A stretch of 64,000 nt of DNA. It comes from Pontibacterium sinense (GTDB taxonomy: Bacteria; Pseudomonadota; Gammaproteobacteria; Pseudomonadales; Balneatricaceae). The translations under genes and the position numbers were made by a program. The stretch covers positions 62,001 through 126,000 of the forward strand of contig NZ_JADEYS010000010.1 of NCBI RefSeq assembly GCF_015209595.1, given 5' to 3'. This document shows, in pieces, positions 1-9,007 of the stretch (position 1 is the first letter of the stretch; every line of letters begins with the position of its first letter). The notes beneath the pieces are model-generated. The model was not told where the DNA came from. It saw only the letters and a program-made list of their open reading frames with translations, and searched no databases.

Positions 1-121
1 CAAGGTACTCATTCATATCAACAACACCAACCCGATCCTCGATGAAGACTCTGCCGAGCGCGCCGAAGTACTGGCCCACGGTATCGAGATCTCCTACGAC
101 GGCATGAGCCTCGAGCTCTAA
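1..121 (+). CDS. pqqB: PqqB, C-terminal end (partial)
   Basis: Only the last 39 codons are present; the gene starts before the window and the reading frame begins at base 2. The tail carries the HINNTNPIL stretch and ends in YDGMSLEL, both typical of the C-terminus of PqqB, the metallo-beta-lactamase-fold protein of pyrroloquinoline quinone (PQQ) synthesis. It is followed after 31 bp by pqqC in the usual pqqABCDE order, so it is the upstream member of the same operon. pqqA and the rest of pqqB must lie to the left of the window. Confidence 0.9.
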   Translation, partial: KVLIHINNTNPILDEDSAERAEVLAHGIEISYDGMSLEL

Positions 122-152
122 TCGGGACCTGATCGATAACAGGAGCGTGCAT

Positions 153-923
153 ATGAACACACAGGTCACAGACAACACCTTGCCGATGTCCCGCGATGAG
201 TTCGAACAGGCATTGCGTGCCAAAGGCGATCTCTACCACATTCACCACCCGTATCATGTGGCGATGTACAACGGCAGCTGCACTAAACAGCAGATTCAGG
301 GCTGGGTGGCGAACCGTTACTACTACCAGATCATGATCCCGATGAAAGATGCGGCGATCATGGCGAACTGTCCGGACCGTGATACCCGCCGTCAGTGGGT
401 GCAGCGTATTCTTGACCATGATGGGTATGAGGAGTCTGAAGGCGGTATCGAAGCCTGGTTGCGTCTGGGCGAATCGGTAGGCCTGACCCGCGAAGAGATT
501 ATTTCGCAGGAACATGTATTGCCGGGTGTACGTTTCGCCGTGGATGCCTACGTGAACTTTGCCCGCCGGGCGACCTGGGAAGAAGCTGCCAGCTCCTCGC
601 TGACCGAACTTTTTGCACCCCAGATCCATCAGTCCCGCCTGGATGCTTGGCCGGATCATTACCCGTGGATCGACGAGAACGGGTACCAGTATTTCCGTAA
701 TCGCCTGACCGAAGCGCGCCGCGATGTGGTACATGGCCTGGAGATCACACTGGATCATTACACCACCCGTCCTGAACAGGACCGGATGCTGGAGATCCTG
801 CAGTTTAAGCTGGATGTACTCTGGAGCATGCTCGATGCCATGACTATGGCCTACGAACTGGATCGTCCGCCATACCATACGGTGACCGATGAACAGGTCT
901 ACCACAAAGGGCTGTTCCGATGA
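153..923 (+). CDS. pqqC: Pyrroloquinoline-quinone synthase PqqC
   Basis: PqqC catalyses the last step of PQQ synthesis, the cofactor-free ring closure and eight-electron oxidation of the intermediate AHQQ. The 256-residue protein has the normal family length and is recognisable throughout ([14 protein letters not shown], the RYYYQ segment, [16 protein letters not shown]). The start at 153 is chosen because AGGAG lies 7 bases before this ATG; an in-frame GTG at 147 would leave only one base between it and the ribosome site. The stop overlaps the pqqD start by four bases (ATGA), so the two are translationally coupled. Confidence 0.96.
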   Translation: MNTQVTDNTLPMSRDEFEQALRAKGDLYHIHHPYHVAMYNGSCTKQQIQGWVANRYYYQIMIPMKDAAIMANCPDRDTRRQWVQRILDHDGYEESEGGIEAWLRLGESVGLTREEIISQEHVLPGVRFAVDAYVNFARRATWEEAASSSLTELFAPQIHQSRLDAWPDHYPWIDENGYQYFRNRLTEARRDVVHGLEITLDHYTTRPEQDRMLEILQFKLDVLWSMLDAMTMAYELDRPPYHTVTDEQVYHKGLFR

Positions 924-1189
924 TCACCACGGAGACGATTCCGACGCTGAATACCATGTTCCGCTTCCAGTGGGAGCAGGCACAGAACAGCTATGTGCTG
1001 CTGTATCCGGAAGGGATGATTCAGCTGAATGGTCCGGCCGGTGAGATTTTGTCACTGGTGGACGGTAAACGCAGTGTCTCGGCCATCGTGGGTGAGTTAG
1101 AAACCAAGTTTCCTGACGCCGAAGGTATCGGCGGCGATGTGCTGGAGTTTTTGCTGGAAGCTCAGAACCAGCGCTGGATTGCTGAGTAG
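920..1189 (+). CDS. pqqD: PqqD, PqqA peptide chaperone
   Basis: PqqD is the small peptide-binding (RRE-type) protein that presents the precursor PqqA to the radical SAM enzyme PqqE. The 89-residue product is full length and shows the family hallmarks ([41 protein letters not shown]). It starts inside the pqqC stop codon. In most bacteria pqqE follows immediately or is fused; here 605 bp, largely filled by a palindromic element, separate it from pqqE. The protein itself appears intact. Confidence 0.95.
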   Translation: MITTETIPTLNTMFRFQWEQAQNSYVLLYPEGMIQLNGPAGEILSLVDGKRSVSAIVGELETKFPDAEGIGGDVLEFLLEAQNQRWIAE

Positions 1190-1276
1190 ACGTTTGCAGC
1201 CAACCGGCCCTTTGATTCGATGCAATACATCGTTTTTAGGGACAAGCTGGATGGCACAAAGGTTCTTTTAGCTCTG

Positions 1277-1742
1277 GGTTTCGCCCTGGTTGGGCGAGGT
1301 AAGGGGAAATATCGATTTCCCCTTACCAATCCCCTACGACCCCTAATACTTGCCGGACTTCGTCCGGTGCCCTGTGCGCTTCGTAAACAATCGGCGCTGC
1401 GGAACTCGGCCTAAGGCCTCAGACAGTCCTCGCGCTTTTCGATTGTGTACTCCAGTGCTCGGCTGCGTAGAAGGGGCTGAATATCCGTGCGAAATTTGGA
1501 TTAGGGTGTTTTTTTGTACTATCAGATTGGCACGGTGCCTAATCCCTTCAGTGCAGCCGAGCATTGCAGAAATAAAACGATTAAAAGCAAATTCTGTTTG
1601 AGGCCAAAGGCCGAGTTTATTTGCTTCGTATTATATCGAAACGCGCAGGGATGTTGGCGTAGCCAACCAAACTGTAGGGCTGATGGGGATTGATAAGGGG
1701 AGTTCAGCGACTCCCCTTGTCTCGCCCAAAAAGGGCGAAACC
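1277..1742. repeat. Palindromic mega-hairpin element, copy 1 (between pqqD and pqqE)
   Basis: The whole pqqD-pqqE spacer is dominated by an element whose left and right halves are imperfect reverse complements. Matching blocks run inward in mirrored order: TCGCCC..GGGCGA (1281-1297 and 1722-1738), AAGGGG..CCCCTT (1301-1324 and 1695-1718), a CCCTGTGCG/CGCGCAGGG pair (near 1370 and 1643), ACTCGGCCTAAGGCCTCAGA against TCTGTTTGAGGCCAAAGGCC (near 1403 and 1592), and CCAGTGCTCGGCTGC against GCAGCCGAGCATTGCAG (near 1451 and 1552). The outer blocks are also hairpins on their own. A second copy lies at 11332-11813. The short reading frames inside are not conserved between copies, so it is judged non-coding. 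Boundaries are approximate, and no transposase or clear target duplication is visible. Confidence 0.85.
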
Positions 1743-1794
1743 AAAACAAAAACAGCGCTGTAATTGCCACATAACAACAAGAAAGAGGTATCTC

Positions 1795-2955
1795 ATGTCC
1801 TCCTCATCCTGCAACGGTTCCCCCTCCCTCAATGCCGTCCCGACCCACGGCCAACCTCTATGGTTGCTGGCAGAGCTGACTTACAAGTGTCCGTTGCAGT
1901 GCCCGTACTGCGCTAACCCGCTCGACTTTGCCAACCGCACGACCGAACTGACCACTGCTGAGTGGATCAAGGTGTTTGAAGAGGGACGTAAACTGGGGGC
2001 GGTACAACTCGGCTTTTCCGGTGGCGAACCGCTGGTACGTCAGGATCTGGTTACGCTGATTAAAGAGGCCCGTCAGATGGGCTATTACAGCAACCTGATC
2101 ACCTCAGGTGTTGGCCTGAATGAACGCAAAGTGGGTGAGTTCCGTGAAGCCGGTCTGGATCATATTCAGGTCAGCTTTCAGGCCGCCGATGAAAGTGTCA
2201 ATAATATGCTCGCCGGTTCGAAAAAAGCCTTCGAGCAGAAGCTGAAAATGGCACGGGAAGTGAAAGCGCAGGGGTATCCGATGGTGCTCAACTTCGTTAC
2301 CCACCGTCACAATATTGATCAGATCGATCGTATCATCGAACTCTGCGTTGAGCTGGAAGCGGATTACGTCGAGCTGGCCACTTGTCAGTATTACGGTTGG
2401 GCGTATGAGAACCGCGAGAATCTGTTGCCCACCCGTGCGCAATTGGAACGCGCGGAGCGTATCACCAACGAATACCGCCAGAAGCTGGAAGCCGCAGGCA
2501 ACCCGATCAAGCTGATCTTTGTAACCCCGGATTACTACGAAGAGCGCCCAAAAGGCTGCATGAACGGTTGGGGGCAGGTGTTTCTGACGGTCACGCCGGA
2601 TGGCACCGCATTGCCATGTCACAGTGCCAAAATGTTGCCAATAGAGTTCCCGAATGTGCGGGATCATACGCTGGATCATATCTGGAATGAGAGCTTTGGC
2701 TTTAACCATTACCGGGGGTATGACTGGATGAAAGAGCCGTGTCGCTCCTGTGATGATAAAGAGAAGGACTTTGGCGGCTGTCGCTGTCAGGCGTACATGA
2801 TGACGGGTGATGCCACCAACGCCGATCCGGTGTGCAGTAAATCGGAACACCATCATCTGATTACGGATGCTCGGGCCGTCGCCGAGCAACCACTGCTGCA
2901 CGAGGAGATGCTGTTTCGCAACGAAAAGAACTCAAAGGTGTTCTTCCGCTCATGA
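1795..2955 (+). CDS. pqqE: PqqA peptide cyclase PqqE (radical SAM)
   Basis: PqqE is the radical S-adenosylmethionine enzyme that links the Glu and Tyr side chains of PqqA, the first step of PQQ synthesis. The CxxxCxxC cluster motif (KCPLQCPYC) lies near residue 25, followed by the GFSGGEPL motif. The C-terminal SPASM-type cysteines are present ([22 protein letters not shown]). The start at 1795 is preceded by GAAAGAGG; the frame remains open upstream to 1690, but that part lies in the repeat element. The 386-residue length is normal. Because of the 605-bp gap, expression may need read-through of the hairpin element or a local promoter. Confidence 0.96.
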   Translation: MSSSSCNGSPSLNAVPTHGQPLWLLAELTYKCPLQCPYCANPLDFANRTTELTTAEWIKVFEEGRKLGAVQLGFSGGEPLVRQDLVTLIKEARQMGYYSNLITSGVGLNERKVGEFREAGLDHIQVSFQAADESVNNMLAGSKKAFEQKLKMAREVKAQGYPMVLNFVTHRHNIDQIDRIIELCVELEADYVELATCQYYGWAYENRENLLPTRAQLERAERITNEYRQKLEAAGNPIKLIFVTPDYYEERPKGCMNGWGQVFLTVTPDGTALPCHSAKMLPIEFPNVRDHTLDHIWNESFGFNHYRGYDWMKEPCRSCDDKEKDFGGCRCQAYMMTGDATNADPVCSKSEHHHLITDARAVAEQPLLHEEMLFRNEKNSKVFFRS

Positions 2956-3059
2956 GAGCAGGTTATCTATCCTGAAAAAACCTTCTAAATGAAGTAGCTG
3001 CATGACTGAAACCTGAGCTACCCTCATAGCTATCAACGGCTTATAAGAGTGTATCTCAG

Positions 3060-4964
3060 GTGACCCTTCCTACATCCTCCGTACAACCCGGTTTCTGGTC
3101 TTCTTCGTTCACCGCCGAACAGGCGCTGGCCGGTATGAAGGAATATGGCCAGCTTGTTGCCGGACCTAATCACAGCCTGTACTGGGTTGAATATCAGCCG
3201 GAAAATAATGGCCGTACGGCCATCTGCTGTTGGCGGGATGGCGCGATCCGTAATTTGACGCCCGAGGATATAACCATCCGCAGCCGCGTGCATGAATATG
3301 GCGGTCAGAGCTGGTGCCTGATGGAGCAACAACTGGCGTTTATCAATGGGGATGATCAGCAGCTCTGGCTGCAGTCACTGGATGATCTGAGCCTACAAAA
3401 ATTGACGGATACACCCAGTTGTCGATACGGTGCACCGGTCTGGGATCAGCCCCGTAATCGTCTGATTGCCGTGCAGGAAGAGCATCTGCCGGGTGATAAC
3501 CCGGTAGATGTAGTTAATCGTCTGGTCGCTGTTGATCTGAGCAATGGCGACGTGTCGGTCCTGCATGAAGGATTCGATTTCTATGATCAGGTTTCGCTGA
3601 GTGATACGCCTGTCAGCGGCCAAATTGCATGGATCAGCTGGCATCATCCCCATCAACCCTGGACAGAAACCCAGTTGGTATATAGCCCGTTTGATGAGCA
3701 GGGGGCATTGAGTGATCCTCAGGTGTTGATCAATGATGGCTATGCTTTGACACAGCCGCAGTTTGATCAGCAGGGGCGTTTGCATGTGATTAGCGATCAT
3801 AACAACTGGTGGCAGATATGCAGGGTCATCCGGCAATCATCTGGTACTGAATTGCATCCGTTGGAGGCGCAGTCGGAGGCGGAGTACGCTGCTGCTTCGT
3901 GGCAGTTGGGGCAATGCAGCTACCTGTTGCTGGATGATCTCTGTGAGGGTGGTTGGGTTGCCTTATCCCATCGTGATGGAATGGGTTATCTGCAGCAGTA
4001 TCGTGAAGGATCACTGCAGTCTCTGGCAACGGAATACAGTAGTTTTCGCAGCCTCACACAGTCAGGGACGTTCCTGTTCTGCGTGGCATCATCAACGACC
4101 TGCAATGCGGCGTTGATCGCCATCGATCTGATGAATGCGGATGTGGAGGTGATCACTGGCGGTGGAAAGATCTTGTCCGATGCGGATATCTCTGCGCCTC
4201 AACATCTGACGTTTCCCGTTCAGTCAGAAGACGCACATGCACTGTTTTATCCACCGGCCAACGATGCAGAATCCACAACGGATGCTTTACCGCCGCTGGT
4301 CGTGTTTCTGCATGGCGGTCCAACGTCAGCGGCGTACCCGACCTTCAGTCCCAAGGTTCAGTACTGGACGCAGCGTGGTTTTGCGGTAGCAGACCTGAAC
4401 TACCGGGGCAGTACGGGATACGGTCGTGATTATCGTATGAAGCTGGGTAAGCAGTGGGGCATCGTGGATGTGGAAGACGCTGTGGCACTGGTGACATATC
4501 TTACGGCACAAAACGCGGTGAATCCTCAACAGGTCTTTATCCGCGGCGGCAGTGCCGGAGGGTACACGGCGTTGGCTGCACTGGCAGCGAGTGACTGTTT
4601 TGCGGCAGGTGCGAGTCTTTATGGCGTGTCTGATCTTCAGGCGTTGTGTGTATCCACCCATAAGTTTGAATCCCGCTATCTGGACTGGTTGATCGGGGAC
4701 CCGACGCTTGATCATCAGACCTATGTGGCGCGCTCTCCCGTAACGAATGCTGCGCAGATCCAATGTCCGGTGATCTTCTTTCAGGGCTTACTGGATCGTG
4801 TGGTACCCCCTGAACAGACCGAACTGATGGCTCAGGCGTTGCGTGTCAACGGTGTGACCGTGGATGTACACCGTTATGCCGACGAATATCACGGCTTCCG
4901 TGACCCGGAAGTGCAGCAGGAAGTGCTGGAGCTGGAGTTAGCGTTTTACCAGCGTTGGTTATAA
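3060..4964 (+). CDS. S9 prolyl oligopeptidase family peptidase (PqqH-like)
   Basis: A 634-residue protein with an N-terminal beta-propeller-like part (about 1-370) and a C-terminal alpha/beta-hydrolase domain. The catalytic triad is visible as Ser498 in GGSAGGY, Asp579 in GLLDRVV and His611 in EYHGF. In Pseudomonas a peptidase of this family (PqqH) also follows pqqE and has been linked to PQQ production; that parallel is by position and family only, and the substrate is unknown. The GTG start at 3060 retains the conserved N-terminal segment; the first internal ATG (3137) would remove it. It lies 104 bp after pqqE. Confidence 0.85.
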   Translation: MTLPTSSVQPGFWSSSFTAEQALAGMKEYGQLVAGPNHSLYWVEYQPENNGRTAICCWRDGAIRNLTPEDITIRSRVHEYGGQSWCLMEQQLAFINGDDQQLWLQSLDDLSLQKLTDTPSCRYGAPVWDQPRNRLIAVQEEHLPGDNPVDVVNRLVAVDLSNGDVSVLHEGFDFYDQVSLSDTPVSGQIAWISWHHPHQPWTETQLVYSPFDEQGALSDPQVLINDGYALTQPQFDQQGRLHVISDHNNWWQICRVIRQSSGTELHPLEAQSEAEYAAASWQLGQCSYLLLDDLCEGGWVALSHRDGMGYLQQYREGSLQSLATEYSSFRSLTQSGTFLFCVASSTTCNAALIAIDLMNADVEVITGGGKILSDADISAPQHLTFPVQSEDAHALFYPPANDAESTTDALPPLVVFLHGGPTSAAYPTFSPKVQYWTQRGFAVADLNYRGSTGYGRDYRMKLGKQWGIVDVEDAVALVTYLTAQNAVNPQQVFIRGGSAGGYTALAALAASDCFAAGASLYGVSDLQALCVSTHKFESRYLDWLIGDPTLDHQTYVARSPVTNAAQIQCPVIFFQGLLDRVVPPEQTELMAQALRVNGVTVDVHRYADEYHGFRDPEVQQEVLELELAFYQRWL

Positions 4965-5099
4965 AGCGTGGATTATAAACAGGCATAATGTGCGCGCACC
5001 AACCTTGGGCGCGCAACTAAAGTATTATCTGAATTCGTGCTATTGCAGAAGATTCAGGGCAGAGGGAATTGGGCAAAATAGCACTATGTTCATGGCTGA

Positions 5100-5255
5100 T
5101 ATCAGGTCAGCCGGTTGTTTTGGACACCCATTCAGGAACGGCATCACTTGCAGGTGCCGAACAGGTTCCGACCCGTATGGCAGTGATGCCGGAACCTGTT
5201 ATCTCCTGAGCTCTGACCGTCGTATTTATGCCCGCTCCCCAAGCGGGTTTTTTTT
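5100..5255 (+). ncRNA. Candidate structured RNA with H-type pseudoknot and terminator
   Basis: The 308-bp gap between the S9 peptidase gene and the convergent cyclase gene holds two perfect 10-bp stems that interlock. CGGCATCACT (5139-5148) pairs with AGTGATGCCG (5182-5191). AACAGGTTCC (5160-5169) lies inside that loop and pairs with GGAACCTGTT (5191-5200). This is an H-type pseudoknot or a pair of mutually exclusive hairpins. A plus-strand intrinsic terminator follows at 5231-5255. It could be an independent small RNA or the 3' untranslated region of the peptidase transcript. No known RNA family was recognised, and the 5' end is a guess. Confidence 0.45.
5231..5255 (+). terminator. Rho-independent terminator
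   Basis: Stem CCCGCT/AGCGGG with a five-base loop, followed by eight T residues. It is oriented for plus-strand transcripts, that is the peptidase gene or the candidate RNA upstream. There is no comparable T tract on the minus-strand side. Confidence 0.9.
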
Positions 5256-5272
5256 GCATGTTTGTCCGCGTC

Positions 5273-6619
5273 TTAATAACGGATGCAATTTCGGCCTGCA
5301 CTTTTTGCTTCGTAAAGCTTCTCATCCGCCGCATTGATCAGGTGTAAAAAGTCCGGATGTCCCTGGAAGACAGCAATACCAAATGAAACGGTGATGTTGA
5401 TTCCTTGTTCATTGCCCAGCTGGATATGTTGCTGCTCGACTGAACGACGAATACGTTCGGCCATGTCGGCAGCCCCCTGAAGATCCAGTTCAGGTGTCAG
5501 AATCAGCACCTCTTCACCGCCATAACGGAACGCGTAATCGGTCAGCCGTATTTTTTCCTTGATCGTTTTACTGACGGTACTGAGCACCTGATCACCAACC
5601 TGATGACCGTATTGATCGTTTACCTGCTTAAAGTTATCGATATCAGCCATGATAATGGCGTAGGAGCTTCCGCTTTGAATCGCCAGCTTGGTTTCTTGTT
5701 GCAATATGGGATTGAGGAAGCGTCTTTCCAGTAGATGGGTGAGCGCATCCTGTTTTGATTCTTTGGCCAGGCTGGAATCGGCTTCGTCCGTGAGCAACCA
5801 GATCACTTCATTCAGGGTTTCGGTAAAGTCGCTCATCTCTTTGCGACCTTCCTCGCCGGTTTTACGCTCATTCAGCCGTTCTCTCAAGATATCGGCCCGA
5901 TCGAGGCAATTGATCACTTTCTCATAACGTTCTGGCTTAGAGCAGATCAGTGGAAATTTATGTTTAATCCACAGGCCAAAATCGTTGGCGTATACCGAGT
6001 TTGTGAAGATCTCCTCGCCAGAGAAATAACACACCATTTTTCGTGTCATCCAGTTATAGAGACTGGTTTTGACCCGTTCGATCTCCAGCGCTAGCTCATG
6101 GGCTGATGACGCGCCGCGATACTCTAATGTGGAGCGCTCATTTTGTACTTTGCCACGCAGATAAGAGTCATTGATCAGGCTGACGGCACCGTCCAGAATT
6201 CGGTTGATCAGGACCACCGATCTGACCTTTTCCCGGTCGGTTAGATCGGATGACACCATCGTTTTGAACATCTCCTCTTTGATGATGGTCATCGCGGAAT
6301 TAACCAGTGACATTGGTATCTCTACGCGTGCATGCACCTCACCGATACGTTGCTGAAAACGCAGGGACTCGACCATCTCTTCTGCTGTTTTAGGCGCAAA
6401 AGTTTGTGCCAGCCATTTTGCTAATTCGGTGGTGAGACGATGTTCCACTAGCTCGTTGCTGAGGAAGCGCGCGGTGGATTCGTCATCCATCAATTCTGAG
6501 TAAAACGTATGAACGTAGTGAGGCATAGCAGGCGTAAGAATCGGTAGCATAATCGCCAGCAGTGCGTTGGTTTCTGGAGTGAAGAGGTTACCGTAGTAAT
6601 ACTTGGTCAATTTTTTCAT
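5273..6619 (-). CDS. Globin-coupled oxygen-sensor diguanylate cyclase (DosC/DgcO type)
   Basis: Makes the second messenger cyclic di-GMP. The N-terminal ~150 residues match the globin-coupled sensor of E. coli DosC, including the segment around the proximal haem ligand, here His96 in GEVHARVEIP, and the FLSNE motif. The middle domain includes the DFGLW motif seen in DosC. The C-terminal GGDEF domain has an intact active-site GGEE at residues 367-370 (RYGGEEV). Haem and O2 binding are inferred from the family. The ATG at 6619 (448 residues) is preferred to a TTG five codons upstream. It is transcribed convergently to the peptidase gene. Confidence 0.88.
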   Translation of the reverse strand: MKKLTKYYYGNLFTPETNALLAIMLPILTPAMPHYVHTFYSELMDDESTARFLSNELVEHRLTTELAKWLAQTFAPKTAEEMVESLRFQQRIGEVHARVEIPMSLVNSAMTIIKEEMFKTMVSSDLTDREKVRSVVLINRILDGAVSLINDSYLRGKVQNERSTLEYRGASSAHELALEIERVKTSLYNWMTRKMVCYFSGEEIFTNSVYANDFGLWIKHKFPLICSKPERYEKVINCLDRADILRERLNERKTGEEGRKEMSDFTETLNEVIWLLTDEADSSLAKESKQDALTHLLERRFLNPILQQETKLAIQSGSSYAIIMADIDNFKQVNDQYGHQVGDQVLSTVSKTIKEKIRLTDYAFRYGGEEVLILTPELDLQGAADMAERIRRSVEQQHIQLGNEQGINITVSFGIAVFQGHPDFLHLINAADEKLYEAKSAGRNCIRY

Positions 6620-6743
6620 TGTGAAACGTCTCAAATGCTAATGTTCAGCGCTGAACTATCTGCTCATAAAGTTCTTCGGAGTGCAGTACATCCATGACCA
6701 GCAAGCAAAATTATGTACGGTAGGGCCGGACCGATGATCGCCC

Positions 6744-8813
6744 TTAGTGATTAGGGGGAAATAGTTTCTCAAACGCTTCGGCGGCGACAGGTTCTGAATA
6801 CAGATAACCTTGTCCATAGTCGCAACCGGCATCATGCAAGATCAGCTCCTGTTCAGCCGTTTCGATACCCTCAGCGATGACTTTCATACGAAGTTTGTGG
6901 GCCATCACAATGATGGCTTCACACAGAGCAAGGTCATCGGAGTCCGTTGTCAGGTTTTGTACAAATGAGCGGTCGATCTTAATAAAATCAATCGCGTACT
7001 TTTTCAGGTAAGCCAGCGATGAGTATCCGGTACCGAAATCGTCGAGTGAAATTGAGATGCCTGCATCGTGCAATGCTCTGAGTTTCTCCGGCGCGGTACT
7101 GATTTTGTCCATCAGCACGCCTTCGGTCACTTCAATCGATACCGCTTCCTGCGGTAGCTCTAATGTACGCAGATAATCCAGCCAGAGGCTCATTCGGGAT
7201 GTTTTATCCAGATATTGCACTGGAGAGGAGTTGATACTGACATGGAAGTTCGGGCTTAATGTTTTACGCCACTCTGCGGTTTGCCATGCAGCCTGACGGA
7301 ATACCCAGTCGCCAATCTCAGAGATCAGGCCGGTCTCTTCCGCCGCTGAGATAAATTGGTCCGGATTGATCATGCCGCGTGTTGGATGTTGCCAGCGAAT
7401 CAACGCCTCGGCTTTGACCAGCTTACCGGTGGATAACTCAACAATAGGTTGATAATACAAGCAGAACTGCTGTTCGCTGATGGCGCGGCGCAGGTCCCGC
7501 ACCAGGCGGGCATGCAGTAAAGCTTTGAGCTGCATCGACTGGGTAAACTGCTGATAGTTATTTCGGCCCTGCGCTTTGGCTTCATACATAGCCTGATCAG
7601 CCGCTTTAAATAGGGTTTCACCCGTCGTGCCATCCTCAGGATAAAAGGCGATGCCGATACTCATGGTAACGTACAGGCAGTCCTCATTAAGGTGGAAGGG
7701 TTCTTTAAAGGCATTGAGAACATTGATCGCCGTTTGCTCTGCAATGCGATAATCCTCCAGATCAGAGAGCAAAATGGTAAATTCGTCACCACCCAGCCGG
7801 GCCAGAGTATCGTTGGGACGAATGCAGCTTTTCAGGCGGCGTGTTGCTTCCAGCAACAACATATCGCCCTTACTGTGTCCCAATGTGTCGTTCACTTCCT
7901 TAAAGCGATCCAAATCCATATACAGAATGGCCAGATGGCTGCCCCGCGTATGTGCATTCTGGATCTCGTGTTCCAACCGGTTTTTTAGAAAACGTCGGTT
8001 GGGAAGGTCGGTCAAAGAATCGAAATTGGCTTGCTTGCGAATCAGCGCCTCGCTTTCAACACGGTGAGTGATATCCCGGACAACCGCAAATAGGTAGGCG
8101 TTGTTACCCTGTGTGATGTAACTGATACTGCCTTCAACCGGGAAAGAGGTACCGTCTTTACGGGTATTAATCCCTTCCCGCAGAATATTGCCCTGCTGTT
8201 TCACGCGAGAAGTGAACTCAACCCAGTCAGCGCCAGTCGGTATTGTCTTGTTGATATCAAATACTTTCAGCTGGAGCATTTCAGCTTTGCTGTAATTGAG
8301 CCGCTTGTGCGCGGGCTCATTGCAGTCGAGGACCTGCCCACTGTCCGGATCAATAACGACAACGGCATCGTTGGAGTGATTGAGCAGGGTGGTTAGAAAC
8401 CAGAGTGACTCTTCTGCCTGGCGTCTTTCCGTCAGGTCGACAACCTGGGCGATGAAACGTTTTATGCCACCCCGGGCATCAGGCTCTGCCACCATCGTTA
8501 GTAAGCCGGGGATGACCCGACCGTCTTTATGCAGATAGCGTTTTTCTACGGTCACCGGTAAAAAGGGACTGCGGTGCAAGCGATCCCGTATCTGCCGGTT
8601 TACCGGCAGATCGTCTGGATGGGAGATAACCACGTCCGCGTCGTAGATATCGTTGTCGTACCCCAGCATCTGTTTCATCGCCGGGTTGACGTATTCGAAG
8701 CTGCCATCGGGTCGGGACAGAATCATCGCGACCGGGGTCGCATCAAACACCTGCTTGACCGCCGCATTTATATCCGCTCTGGTGTCTACTACTGGTTGAT
8801 CCAGTTCGAACAT
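6744..8813 (-). CDS. PAS-PAS-GGDEF-EAL cyclic-di-GMP signalling protein
   Basis: A 689-residue soluble protein with two N-terminal PAS domains (about 15-135 and 140-260), a GGDEF domain with an intact GGDEF signature (341-345) and an EAL domain with EAL at 469-471 and the DDFGTGYSS motif. Both catalytic halves look competent, so it may make or break down cyclic di-GMP depending on the PAS input. No transmembrane segment is seen. It lies 124 bp upstream of the DosC-type cyclase on the same strand, so the two may be co-transcribed. The PAS ligands cannot be told from sequence. Confidence 0.92.
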   Translation of the reverse strand: MFELDQPVVDTRADINAAVKQVFDATPVAMILSRPDGSFEYVNPAMKQMLGYDNDIYDADVVISHPDDLPVNRQIRDRLHRSPFLPVTVEKRYLHKDGRVIPGLLTMVAEPDARGGIKRFIAQVVDLTERRQAEESLWFLTTLLNHSNDAVVVIDPDSGQVLDCNEPAHKRLNYSKAEMLQLKVFDINKTIPTGADWVEFTSRVKQQGNILREGINTRKDGTSFPVEGSISYITQGNNAYLFAVVRDITHRVESEALIRKQANFDSLTDLPNRRFLKNRLEHEIQNAHTRGSHLAILYMDLDRFKEVNDTLGHSKGDMLLLEATRRLKSCIRPNDTLARLGGDEFTILLSDLEDYRIAEQTAINVLNAFKEPFHLNEDCLYVTMSIGIAFYPEDGTTGETLFKAADQAMYEAKAQGRNNYQQFTQSMQLKALLHARLVRDLRRAISEQQFCLYYQPIVELSTGKLVKAEALIRWQHPTRGMINPDQFISAAEETGLISEIGDWVFRQAAWQTAEWRKTLSPNFHVSINSSPVQYLDKTSRMSLWLDYLRTLELPQEAVSIEVTEGVLMDKISTAPEKLRALHDAGISISLDDFGTGYSSLAYLKKYAIDFIKIDRSFVQNLTTDSDDLALCEAIIVMAHKLRMKVIAEGIETAEQELILHDAGCDYGQGYLYSEPVAAEAFEKLFPPNH

Positions 8814-9007
8814 GTGTTTGACCTTCTGTCCCTGAATAATGGTGTTTCGGGTAGGTAATTCAAACGGAATGTTACATTATTTGGCGTGAGGTTTCAGGTG
8901 ATTAATGAATATTCGATCTCATATTTTATGAAAGAGTTTGTGACATCCACAGGTAAAACGACTAGTTTAGCGGCCTTCCCAAAATAGCGGTATGCAATGG
9001 AGATCAA

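Noticed and set aside
1220-1690. Short open frames in the first palindromic element
   Set aside because: Not shared in frame with the second copy; no ribosome site; explained by the palindrome.
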